Shown: positions 1-5,605 of the stretch, piece by piece
Layout of the letters: each line of letters opens with the position of its first letter
Position numbering within the stretch: position 1 is the first letter of the stretch
Source: JBBSMX01 sp038232935
GTDB taxonomy: Bacteria > Bacteroidota > Rhodothermia > Rhodothermales > JANQRZ01
Reading direction: 5' to 3'
Length of the DNA: 5,925 nucleotides
Assembly (NCBI GenBank): GCA_038232935.1
Contig: JBBSMX010000196.1
Location: 1 to 5,925 of the forward strand
Notes under the pieces: model-generated
Told to the model about the DNA's origin: nothing
The model's input: the letters and a program-made list of their open reading frames with translations, nothing else
Databases searched by the model: none
Program-made: the position numbers and the translations under genes

Positions 1-45
1 GAAGTCGTCACTGAGGCAGTAGATTGTGGTGACCTGGTCGTCCAT
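1..45 (-). CDS. Transposase, N-terminal 15 codons only (IS982-like), cut by the window edge
   Basis: Reading leftward from an ATG at 45-43, an open frame MDDQVTTIYCLSDDF reaches position 1 without a stop and continues outside the window. The short N-terminus resembles the opening residues of IS982-family DDE transposases, as I remember them from Bacteroidota-related and other genomes (acidic start, then TTIYCL.DDF). That is recognition from memory on 15 residues, so the family is tentative. No catalytic residue lies in the visible part. The context supports a mobile element: about 90 bp upstream of the ATG is a candidate terminal repeat, and a hairpin lies between the two. There is no Shine-Dalgarno close to the ATG; an AGGAGA (complement of 79-84) lies about 34 nt upstream, too far to act as one. 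Whether the element is intact cannot be seen here. Confidence 0.6.
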   Translation of the reverse strand, partial: MDDQVTTIYCLSDDF

Positions 46-96
46 CGGGCGGGGGTGTTTGCGTTCGGAAGAAGGGGTTCTCCTGAACTACGACAC

Positions 97-111
97 CCGC
101 CCGTTGGGCGG
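97..111. repeat. Hairpin in the IS leader
   Basis: This is a perfect inverted repeat, CCGCCC-GTT-GGGCGG: a 6-bp all-G/C stem with a 3-nt loop, between the probable IS terminus and the transposase ATG. Hairpins in this position are known in some insertion sequences to block translation of transcripts that read in from outside. That role is an inference here. Confidence 0.55.
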
Positions 112-237
112 CAAGGCATACCACACAACTTGGGTTACATATCCCGCCGCTAGGCCTGTCAAGCTCAGCAGCGGCATCTGCAGGCCGTTCCTTGTTGGGG
201 CGCCGCCGCGGACCTGCTCTGTCCCGATTCGCTGGGA

Positions 238-253
238 CCCTTCTTTCGAAGGG
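238..253 (-). other. Stem-loop downstream of pyrE (possible 3' end structure)
   Basis: On the minus strand, CCCTTC-GAAA-GAAGGG forms a 6-bp stem closed by a GNRA-type tetraloop, 20 nt past the pyrE stop. A second, weaker inverted repeat, GTCCC...GGGAC (221-225 / 234-238), follows directly and shares one base with it. No run of T follows either stem, so neither is a canonical intrinsic terminator. A role in 3'-end stability or factor-dependent termination is possible but unproven. Confidence 0.4.
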
Positions 254-273
254 GCCGAGGTCCAGAGGGTCGC

Positions 274-939
274 TCACCCTTTCCCATACCACACCTCCGG
301 GTCGCGCTGCCACGCCCGAAGCGAGTCGAGGACGTCATCGGCGAGAGCCCCGACGCGCTCGGCCACGCGGAGCAGCGTCTCGAAATCCGTGAGGGAGGCA
401 AACGCGAGTCCGGCGGCCTCGAAGCGCTCGGCCGTTTCGTCGAAGCTGTAGGAGAAAATGGCGAGGACGGCGACGGGCTCGGCCCTGGCTTCGCGCAGCG
501 CCGTCGCCGCGGCGACGGCCGAGCCGCCCGTCGAGATCAGGTCTTCGACGATTACCACGCGCTGCCCTGTCTGGACGCGGCCTTCGATGCGGTTGCCTTT
601 CCCGTGGCCCTTCGCCGACGAGCGGACGTAGGCGAGCGGCAGCCGGAGCCGGTCGGCGACGAGCGCGGCCTGCGGGATCCCCGCCGTCGCCACGCCCGCC
701 ACGAGGTCCGGCGCATAGCCCCCCCGTCCGATCAGCTCTTCGTAGCCGGACGTGATGCGGGAGCGGATGGAGGGGTGGGACAGCGTGAGTCGGTTGTCGC
801 AGTAGATCGGCGCGCGCAGCCCCGAGGCCCATGTGAACGGGTCCTCGGGCCGGAGCGTCACGGCCCCAATCTCCAGCAAGTCGGCCGCGATCTGCTCGCG
901 GAGCGTCGTCAACGGGTTGATCTCGGGGGCGCGGTTCAC
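274..939 (-). CDS. pyrE: Orotate phosphoribosyltransferase
   Basis: Catalyses orotate + PRPP to orotidine 5'-monophosphate + pyrophosphate, the fifth step of de novo UMP synthesis, in the cytoplasm. The 221-aa product is of normal family length. Visible motifs are FTWASG...PIYCDNR (residues 35-50, typical of Bacteroidota PyrE), the flexible catalytic loop RSSAKGHGKGN (106-116, with the conserved K and H) and the PRPP-binding motif VVIVEDLISTGGS (128-140). The start is a GTG at 939-937: it overlaps the pgsA stop as GTGA, no ATG lies nearby in frame, and the family N-terminus fits. The frame stays open upstream to 1272, but there it only shadows pgsA. No Shine-Dalgarno is evident, so translation is probably coupled to pgsA. 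It is the second and last gene of a minus-strand pair; a stem-loop and an IS end follow. Confidence 0.95.
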   Translation of the reverse strand: MNRAPEINPLTTLREQIAADLLEIGAVTLRPEDPFTWASGLRAPIYCDNRLTLSHPSIRSRITSGYEELIGRGGYAPDLVAGVATAGIPQAALVADRLRLPLAYVRSSAKGHGKGNRIEGRVQTGQRVVIVEDLISTGGSAVAAATALREARAEPVAVLAIFSYSFDETAERFEAAGLAFASLTDFETLLRVAERVGALADDVLDSLRAWQRDPEVWYGKG

Positions 940-1556
940 AGGGCAGCGGCGGGTTGTTGACGGGTGAAGTAGAGCGCGCCCGTCCACAGCGTCAGCACGA
1001 CGGTGACGAGCAGCAGCACGGCCGTGACCGGGCCGTACACGACGGTCGTGGCGAGCGCGCCGAGCTCGCCGACCCATCCGCCGAACCGTGTCAGCTTTGA
1101 GGCGACGAGGAAGACGAGCGTGGCGATGAGAAACGTGAGTTGGGCAGCGGTCTTGACCTTCGCCGCGTAGCGGGTCTGGATGGGCTGTCCGCGCCGCTCG
1201 GCCCACGCCCGGAGCGCCGTCACGGCCACATCGCGGAGTGCGATCAGCCCGACGGCCCACCACCACCACCACTCGGCCAATCGGTTGCCGTTCGCGTCCT
1301 CAGGCAGAAACAGAAAGGCGAAAAACGCGCCGAGCACGAGCACCTTGTCAGCGAGCGGATCGAGGAATTGACCGAGGCGGGAGCCGACGCCGTAGCGACG
1401 GGCCACCTGTCCATCGAGCCAGTCCGAAATGGCGGCAACGATGAAGAGCACGGCGGCCACGAACTGCCCCGTCAACGTCCCCGAGAGCAGGAGGACGAGG
1501 AAGATCGGCGTGACGACGATCCGGCCAATCGTAAGGGCGTTGGGAACGTGTTTCAT
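936..1556 (-). CDS. pgsA: CDP-diacylglycerol--glycerol-3-phosphate 3-phosphatidyltransferase (phosphatidylglycerophosphate synthase)
   Basis: Integral membrane enzyme that makes phosphatidylglycerol phosphate from CDP-diacylglycerol and glycerol-3-phosphate, the committed step to phosphatidylglycerol and cardiolipin. The 206-aa product has the family opening PNALTIGRI (5-13) and the full CDP-alcohol phosphotransferase signature D45-x2-D48-G49-x2-A52-R53-x8-G62-x3-D66-x3-D70, so all four metal-binding aspartates are present. Hydrophobic segments lie near residues 11-43, 71-85, 97-117, 137-153 and 166-195. An odd feature is a run of five tryptophans (96-100) at the start of the third segment. 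The ATG at 1556-1554 is the natural start, with no Shine-Dalgarno in front. The stop overlaps the pyrE GTG by 4 nt. The exact CDP-alcohol substrate is inferred from the motif set and length; a related phosphatidyltransferase is the main alternative. Confidence 0.9.
   Translation of the reverse strand: MKHVPNALTIGRIVVTPIFLVLLLSGTLTGQFVAAVLFIVAAISDWLDGQVARRYGVGSRLGQFLDPLADKVLVLGAFFAFLFLPEDANGNRLAEWWWWWAVGLIALRDVAVTALRAWAERRGQPIQTRYAAKVKTAAQLTFLIATLVFLVASKLTRFGGWVGELGALATTVVYGPVTAVLLLVTVVLTLWTGALYFTRQQPAAAL
1257..1271. repeat. Trinucleotide tract (CCA)5, coding for five tryptophans in pgsA
   Basis: Five consecutive CCA units on the plus strand are five TGG codons on the coding strand (PgsA W96-W100). 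The tract sits at the edge of a predicted membrane helix. Tryptophan has a single codon, so any Trp run is necessarily a perfect nucleotide repeat and a possible slippage site in steps of one residue. Confidence 0.85.
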
Positions 1557-1833
1557 AGACCGTTGTGGCTCGACCCGGAATATAGGGGTGAGACCCTATG
1601 AGGTGGTTCGGGCACGTGGCAGATTCCGCGCGAGAAACCTGCTGACTCCGGTTCCAACGGACGTGCCGACAGGCGTCGTCTGACATTCTGGCCGAACGCT
1701 TGGACTGGCACCGTTCTTGACAAACAGGAGAACGGATGTCTGCACGACCCTACGAACGCCGTGTGCGTTCGCTTTCGTGGTGGGCTTCCCCCCTTTGACA
1801 GAACCTCATCATCAGCTACGACCCCTACGATCC
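1557..1833. other. Divergent intergenic region between pgsA and dnaK
   Basis: These 277 bp must carry the promoters for pgsA (leftward) and dnaK (rightward). I see no CIRCE element (TTAGCACTC/GAGTGCTAA), no convincing heat-shock sigma32-type pair, and no Shine-Dalgarno before either start. Two TTGACA hexamers face dnaK. The one at 1717-1722 lacks a good -10. The one at 1795-1800 is followed after 16 bp by TACGAC (1817-1822), a poor -10, and would start transcription almost at the ATG. The same site can be read as the Bacteroidota pattern TTTG (1794-1797)-N19-TA (1817), but the TTTG half of that pattern's -7 element is missing. A short inverted repeat at 1582-1599 lies in front of pgsA. No reading frame here looks coding. 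Confidence 0.6.
1582..1599. promoter_or_regulatory. Inverted repeat 26 bp upstream of the pgsA start (possible operator)
   Basis: ATAGGG-GTGAGA-CCCTAT is a perfect 6-bp inverted repeat. A second register, GGGT-GAG-ACCC (1586-1596), overlaps it. On the pgsA strand it adjoins TATATT, the only -10-like hexamer upstream of the gene, although no good -35 is seen. A binding site for a dimeric regulator is possible; chance is not excluded. Confidence 0.25.
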
Positions 1834-3762
1834 ATGAGTAAGATTATCGGAATCGACCTCGGCACGACTAACTCCGTCGTCGCGGTCATGGAGGGCTCGG
1901 AGCCCGTCGTCATTCCCAATGCGGAAGGCGGGCGGACGACGCCGTCCATCGTCGCGTTCAAGAAAGACGGCGAGCGGCTCGTCGGTGCCCCGGCCAAGCG
2001 CCAGGCCATCACGAACCCCCACCACACCATCTTCTCCATCAAGCGCTTCATGGGCCGCACGCACGGCGAAGTGACGGAGGAGATGAAAACGGTCCCCTAT
2101 GAAGTCACGAAGGGCGACGGGGATACGGCCCGCGTCCAGATCGACGAGCGCGTGTACACGCCGCAGGAGATCTCGGCGATGATCCTCCAGAAGCTGAAAC
2201 AGACGGCCGAGGACTACCTCGGCGAGAAGGTGACGGAGGCCGTGATCACGGTCCCTGCCTACTTCAACGACGCCCAGCGGACCGCCACGAAGGAGGCGGG
2301 CCAGATCGCCGGCCTCACCGTCAAGCGCATCATCAACGAGCCCACGGCCGCCGCTCTCGCGTACGGCCTCGACCGGAAAGGCAAGGACGAGATGGTCGCC
2401 GTCTACGACCTCGGCGGCGGCACCTACGACATCTCCATCCTCGAGCTCGGTGACGGCGTCTTCGAGGTGAAGTCCACCAACGGCGACACCCACCTCGGCG
2501 GCGACGACTTCGACCAGCGCCTCATCGACTACATCGCCGACGAGTTCAAGAAGAACGAAGGCATCGACCTCCGTACCGACCCGATGGCGCTCCAGCGGTT
2601 GAAGGAAGCCGCGGAAAAGGCCAAGATTGAGCTCTCGTCCTCGACGCAGACGACGGTCAACCTGCCGTTCATCACCGCGACGAGCGACGGGCCGAAGCAC
2701 CTCACCCTCGACCTCACGCGCTCGAAGTTCGAGCAGCTCGTGAGCGACCTCGTCGAGCGGACGAAGGCCCCGATGGAGAAGGCGCTCGCCGACGCCGGCC
2801 TCTCGAAGGGCCAGATCGACGAGGTCATCCTCGTCGGCGGCTCGACGCGCATCCCGGCCGTGCAGCGCACCGTCGAGGAGTTCTTCGGCAAGAAGCCCAA
2901 CCGGAGCGTGAACCCGGACGAGGTCGTCGCCATCGGCGCGGCCATCCAGGGCGGCGTGCTCTCGGGCGACGTGACCGACGTGCTGCTCCTCGACGTGACC
3001 CCGCTCAACCTCGGCATCGAGACGCTCGGTGGCGTGACGACGACGCTGATCCCGGCCAACACTACGATCCCGACCCGCAAGAGCGAGACGTTCTCGACGG
3101 CGGCCGACAACCAGCCGAGCGTCGAGATCCACGTCCTCCAGGGCGACCGGACGATGGCCCTCGACAACCGCACCATCGGGCGGTTCCACCTCGACGGCAT
3201 CCCCCCCGCCCCGCGCGGCCTCCCGCAGATCGAGGTCACCTTCGACATCGACGCCGACGGCATCCTCAACGTCTCGGCGAAGGACAAGGCCACCGGGAAG
3301 GAGCAGTCGATCCGGATCGAGGCCTCGTCCGGACTCAACGAGGAGGAGATCGAGAAGATGCGCCGCGACGCCCGCGAGCACGCCTCCGAGGACAAGAAGC
3401 GCCGCGAGTCGGCCGACAAGCTCAACGCGGCCGACACCCTCATCTTCTCGACCGAGAAGAACCTCGCCGACTACGGCGACAAGATCCCGGCCGAGAAGCG
3501 GGCCAAGATCGACGCCGCGCTCGAACGGCTCAAGGAGGTCCAGAAGAACCAGAACGTGGAGCAGGTGGAGTCCGCGATGGAGCAGCTCAACACGGCGTGG
3601 AGCGAGGCCAGCGAGGACATCTACAAGGCCCAGCAGGAAACGGCCGCCGGCGACGGCGCGCCCGCCGACGGAGCCGCCGCTGATGCCTCGACCGACGACG
3701 TGAAAGACGTGGACTTCGAGGTCGTCGACGAGGACGAACCGACCGCGTACTCCCCATCGTAG
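1834..3762 (+). CDS. dnaK: Molecular chaperone DnaK (Hsp70)
   Basis: ATP-driven cytoplasmic chaperone that binds exposed hydrophobic peptides and works with DnaJ and GrpE, neither of which is encoded in this window. The 642-aa product is of normal, full length. The ATPase domain shows IIGIDLGTTNS (4-14, phosphate 1), DLGGGTYDIS (192-201, phosphate 2) and GGSTRIP (335-341, adenosine). The interdomain linker DVLLLDVTPLNLG starts at 382. The substrate-binding domain and helical lid follow, with an acidic, Ala/Asp/Gly-rich tail near residues 600-620 and the usual DVDFE.V motif near the end. The protein then continues as DEDEPTAYSPS, slightly past where many relatives stop. The start is the ATG at 1834: the family N-terminus begins there, and the open frame up to 1717 encodes nothing family-like. 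No Shine-Dalgarno precedes it. The TAG stop lies inside a palindrome, with an intrinsic terminator about 45 bp further on. Confidence 0.98.
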   Translation: MSKIIGIDLGTTNSVVAVMEGSEPVVIPNAEGGRTTPSIVAFKKDGERLVGAPAKRQAITNPHHTIFSIKRFMGRTHGEVTEEMKTVPYEVTKGDGDTARVQIDERVYTPQEISAMILQKLKQTAEDYLGEKVTEAVITVPAYFNDAQRTATKEAGQIAGLTVKRIINEPTAAALAYGLDRKGKDEMVAVYDLGGGTYDISILELGDGVFEVKSTNGDTHLGGDDFDQRLIDYIADEFKKNEGIDLRTDPMALQRLKEAAEKAKIELSSSTQTTVNLPFITATSDGPKHLTLDLTRSKFEQLVSDLVERTKAPMEKALADAGLSKGQIDEVILVGGSTRIPAVQRTVEEFFGKKPNRSVNPDEVVAIGAAIQGGVLSGDVTDVLLLDVTPLNLGIETLGGVTTTLIPANTTIPTRKSETFSTAADNQPSVEIHVLQGDRTMALDNRTIGRFHLDGIPPAPRGLPQIEVTFDIDADGILNVSAKDKATGKEQSIRIEASSGLNEEEIEKMRRDAREHASEDKKRRESADKLNAADTLIFSTEKNLADYGDKIPAEKRAKIDAALERLKEVQKNQNVEQVESAMEQLNTAWSEASEDIYKAQQETAAGDGAPADGAAADASTDDVKDVDFEVVDEDEPTAYSPS

Positions 3763-3786
3763 GGGCGCAGCATGCTGCGCCTCTAC
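3759..3786. repeat. 28-nt palindrome overlapping the dnaK stop codon (probable dispersed repeat)
   Basis: Two 14-nt arms, 3759-3772 and 3773-3786, are reverse complements with a single G-T wobble (3763/3782). The core is GGCGCAGCATGCTGCGCC. The palindrome begins at the last base of the final serine codon and supplies the TAG stop of dnaK. The sequence GTAGGGGCGCAGCATGCTGC looks to me like a palindromic repeat that occurs in intergenic regions of many bacterial genomes. That is recollection, and copy number cannot be judged from one copy in this window. Confidence 0.65.
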
Positions 3787-3805
3787 ACCGGACGTTTGAA
3801 ACCGG

Positions 3806-3842
3806 AAGCCCCGGCTGCCCTCGCGGAGGCCGGGGCTTTTTT
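3806..3842 (+). terminator. Rho-independent terminator of dnaK
   Basis: A 10-bp GC-rich stem (AAGCCCCGGC at 3806-3815, GCCGGGGCTT at 3829-3838) with a 13-nt loop runs into six T (3837-3842). This is a textbook intrinsic terminator for rightward transcription. The T tract overlaps the TAA of the convergent gene at 3841-3843. In the leftward direction the stem is followed only by TTCCGGTTT, so it would terminate that transcript less well. Confidence 0.93.
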
Positions 3843-4986
3843 AGTCCCGCTCCTCTTCGCCAACGACCTCGACGACGCTCGGAGGCGCGTCCGCTACCTC
3901 GCCGGGAGGTCCGGTTGTCAACGGTGAAGGCACGTCATCGTCGAGTCCACTGAACTCCTCGACGAACATCTCCCAGACGGTGATGAAGAGGGCGGCGACG
4001 ATGGGGCCGATCACGAAGCCGGAGAGCCCGAAGATCACGATGCCGCCGAGCGTCGAGAGCAGGATGAGGTAGTCCGGCATCTGCGTGTCCCGCCCGACGA
4101 GCAGCGGCCGGAGCACGTTGTCGACGGTCCCGATGAGGAGCGAGCCGAGGACCACGAGGGCGATCCCCTTGCCGATAGCGCCCGTCGCGAAGAGGTACAC
4201 CGCGGCCGGCCCCCACACAATGAACGAGCCGACGGCCGGCAGCATCGAGAAGATCGCCATCACCACGCCCCACAGCACGGGCGCGCCGAGGCCCAGTATC
4301 CAGAACGCCAGTCCCCCCATCGTGCCCTGTACGATCCCGACGACGAGGGTGCCCTTTACGGTGGCACGGGAGACCAGCGCGAATCGCGAGAACAGCCGCC
4401 GCTCCCGGGGGTCGCCGAGCGGCAGCGCGCGGATCAGCGTCTCGATGATGCGGTCGCCGTCGCGGAGGAAGAAGAAAAGAAGGTAGAGCGTGAGGACGAA
4501 CAGGACGAGCACGCTGATCGCGCTCTGCCCGAGCACGATCGCCTGTGAGGCCGCGTACTGACTGATCGTCACGGCCGCGTTCGACAACCCTTCGCGCACG
4601 CGGTCCAGGTCGATCCGGAGTGATTCTAGGAGGTCGCTCACCCGGGGCAGCCAGCGCTCGACCGTGTGCAGCGGGGCAGCGACATCGATCTCGCCGCTGG
4701 CGATGAGGCCGTAGAGCGCTGTCGCCTCGCGCGTCACCGCCACCGCGATCCCGATGAGGGGGAGGATCACGAGCAGGATGACGGCCAACAGGGATATCAC
4801 CGACCCCAACGTTCTCCGCCCACCGACCTGACGGACGACCTTCTCGTGCATCGGACCGAATAGGATCGCCAGCACGATGGCCCAGAAAACCGGCTCCAGA
4901 AAAGCCCCGACGATCACCCCGAACATGATCGTGACGAGGATGAGGAGCGTCAAGAAAGAGGCGTTCTCCAGTGTGCGAATACGCAT
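3841..4986 (-). CDS. AI-2E family transporter (PerM/YdiK-like polytopic membrane protein)
   Basis: A 381-aa inner-membrane protein of the AI-2E transporter family. Members have been linked to export of autoinducer-2, to Na+/H+ antiport and to unknown substrates, so the substrate here is open. Hydrophobic segments lie near residues 11-43, 61-84, 151-174, 212-233, 236-258, 260-287 and 303-340, with a polar soluble stretch at about 85-148 as is usual for the family. Family motifs are LRDGDRI (174-180), GIVQGTMGGLAFWILGLG (217-234), LPAVGSFIVWGPAA (249-262), DNVLRPLLVG (289-298) and the Gly-rich GGIVIFGLSGFVIGPI (314-329). The C-terminal 40 residues are acidic and Pro-rich, probably a cytoplasmic tail. 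The ATG at 4986-4984 suits the family N-terminus; no Shine-Dalgarno is visible. It is convergent with dnaK and 101 bp downstream of a lipoprotein gene on the same strand. Co-transcription with that gene is possible but not shown. Confidence 0.9.
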   Translation of the reverse strand: MRIRTLENASFLTLLILVTIMFGVIVGAFLEPVFWAIVLAILFGPMHEKVVRQVGGRRTLGSVISLLAVILLVILPLIGIAVAVTREATALYGLIASGEIDVAAPLHTVERWLPRVSDLLESLRIDLDRVREGLSNAAVTISQYAASQAIVLGQSAISVLVLFVLTLYLLFFFLRDGDRIIETLIRALPLGDPRERRLFSRFALVSRATVKGTLVVGIVQGTMGGLAFWILGLGAPVLWGVVMAIFSMLPAVGSFIVWGPAAVYLFATGAIGKGIALVVLGSLLIGTVDNVLRPLLVGRDTQMPDYLILLSTLGGIVIFGLSGFVIGPIVAALFITVWEMFVEEFSGLDDDVPSPLTTGPPGEVADAPPSVVEVVGEEERD

Positions 4987-5050
4987 GCGGCCCGGTCGAT
5001 GAAGGTCTACACGTGGACGGCTAAGGTAGGGATGATGAGCACGGTATGTG

Positions 5051-5082
5051 TCGTCTCGCCATCGCCGACGCTACCGAGACGA
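5051..5082 (-). other. Stem-loop just after the lipoprotein gene
   Basis: TCGTCTCG (5051-5058) and CGAGACGA (5075-5082) form a perfect 8-bp stem with a 16-nt loop, beginning 5 nt past the lipoprotein stop in the minus direction. No T tract follows, so it is not a standard intrinsic terminator. It could attenuate read-through into the membrane-protein gene or protect the mRNA 3' end. Confidence 0.4.
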
Positions 5083-5087
5083 GCGAA

Positions 5088-5504
5088 TTACTCCCGCACG
5101 GCCTCGAACGTCCCCCCTGGCTGTGGCCCGGCAATGGTGACGGTGCTCCACGTGCCGCTATAGGTGTCCCCGTCGTATGTCCCCTGCAAACCGAAACCGG
5201 AATCGGAGATATCCGGCTCCTCCAGGCTCAGCTGCATTAAACCGAAACCGCCAAGGGTGCCCTGGACTTGCCCGGAAGAGGAGGTCGAGCTGCCGGTCCG
5301 TTCGAGTTGCCACCTTCCCGTCACCTCACCCGGCTCGTCTGCCGACCCCACCTCCTCGATCAGGAGGCGCAGTTCGCCCTGGAACGCGACCTCGTTCCCC
5401 TGATCGAGCATGGAGATGCTAAAAACGTCGTCGTCCGATCCGCTGTCGCAGCCGGTCCACGCGAGGGAGGTCCCGAGGGCCAGGAGAAAGAGTAGTCGTT
5501 TCAT
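5088..5504 (-). CDS. Small secreted lipoprotein, function unknown
   Basis: I do not recognise the family. The 138-aa product starts MKRLLFLLALGTSLAWTGC, a short positively charged n-region and hydrophobic core ending at a cysteine (C19), followed by the polar DSGSDDD expected after a lipobox. This predicts cleavage and lipidation at C19 and an envelope location. The -3 residue is W rather than the usual L/V/I, so the lipobox is imperfect. The mature part has short Gly-rich, alternating stretches (GRWQLERTG, GQVQGTLGG, GLQGTYDGDTYSGTW), suggesting a small beta-sheet or lipocalin/barrel-like fold; that is inference. I chose the ATG at 5504-5502 because the signal peptide begins there. An in-frame ATG at 5558 would put 18 polar residues in front of the signal. 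No Shine-Dalgarno is seen. A palindrome at 5536-5548 lies upstream, and the AI-2E-family gene follows downstream on the same strand. Confidence 0.75.
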   Translation of the reverse strand: MKRLLFLLALGTSLAWTGCDSGSDDDVFSISMLDQGNEVAFQGELRLLIEEVGSADEPGEVTGRWQLERTGSSTSSSGQVQGTLGGFGLMQLSLEEPDISDSGFGLQGTYDGDTYSGTWSTVTIAGPQPGGTFEAVRE

Positions 5505-5535
5505 CGTCGTAGCAGAGTAAGAGGAGGGTGCTCTG

Positions 5536-5548
5536 TCGAGGACCTCGA
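5536..5548. promoter_or_regulatory. Palindrome upstream of the lipoprotein gene (possible operator)
   Basis: TCGAGG-A-CCTCGA is a perfect 6-bp inverted repeat around one central base, 31 bp upstream of the chosen lipoprotein start. The position and symmetry suit a dimeric repressor site near a promoter, but no clear -10/-35 pair is seen and the sequence could arise by chance in GC-rich DNA. Confidence 0.25.
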
Positions 5549-5605
5549 ACCCTGTCATCTCGGTTGAGCAAAGCGCCCCCCAGCCTGCAACATGCTACGA
5601 TGTGG

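Larger units (their letters stand above)
1..135 (-). mobile_element. End of an insertion sequence (probable IS982 family), partial
   Basis: This segment holds the start of the transposase reading frame (1-45), a leader of about 80 bp with a 6-bp hairpin (97-111), and a probable outer end near 135. Read on the minus strand, the outer end begins ACCCAAGTTGTGTGG (complement of 121-135). An end starting ACCC is what I recall for several IS982-family elements. The opposite terminus and any target duplication lie outside the window, so the boundary is an inference, accurate to a few bases at best. The element sits 138 bp from the pyrE stop and does not interrupt a gene visible here. Confidence 0.5.

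Noticed and set aside
8..313. A 101-codon minus-strand frame across the IS end and the pyrE 3' flank
   Set aside because: It is in a different frame from the transposase start, spans the probable IS boundary and overlaps the pyrE 3' end, and has no recognisable composition or motif.
26..451. A 141-codon plus-strand frame opposite pyrE
   Set aside because: Its right half is the complement of the conserved pyrE C-terminus and its left half crosses the IS end; the Arg/Ser-rich content is typical of a shadow frame.
940..1272. An upstream extension of the pyrE frame to an ATG at 1272
   Set aside because: The 111 extra codons lie entirely within pgsA, are Arg-rich and are unlike PyrE. The GTG at 939 gives the family's usual N-terminus and length.
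1717..1833. An N-terminal extension of dnaK from 1717
   Set aside because: It starts at a TTG-type codon within a TTGACA, has no similarity to an Hsp70 N-terminus, and MSKIIGIDLGTTNS at 1834 is the canonical start.
1825..3381. A 518-codon open frame antisense to dnaK
   Set aside because: Long antisense frames in GC-rich Hsp70 genes are a known by-product of codon bias. The product is low-complexity (R, L, V, D, E, H), has no motif, and the dnaK strand is unambiguous.
3935..4273. Minus-strand Arg/His-rich frames inside the AI-2E-family gene (also 4035-4220)
   Set aside because: They lie in a different frame of the same strand as a clear family member and have no independent support.
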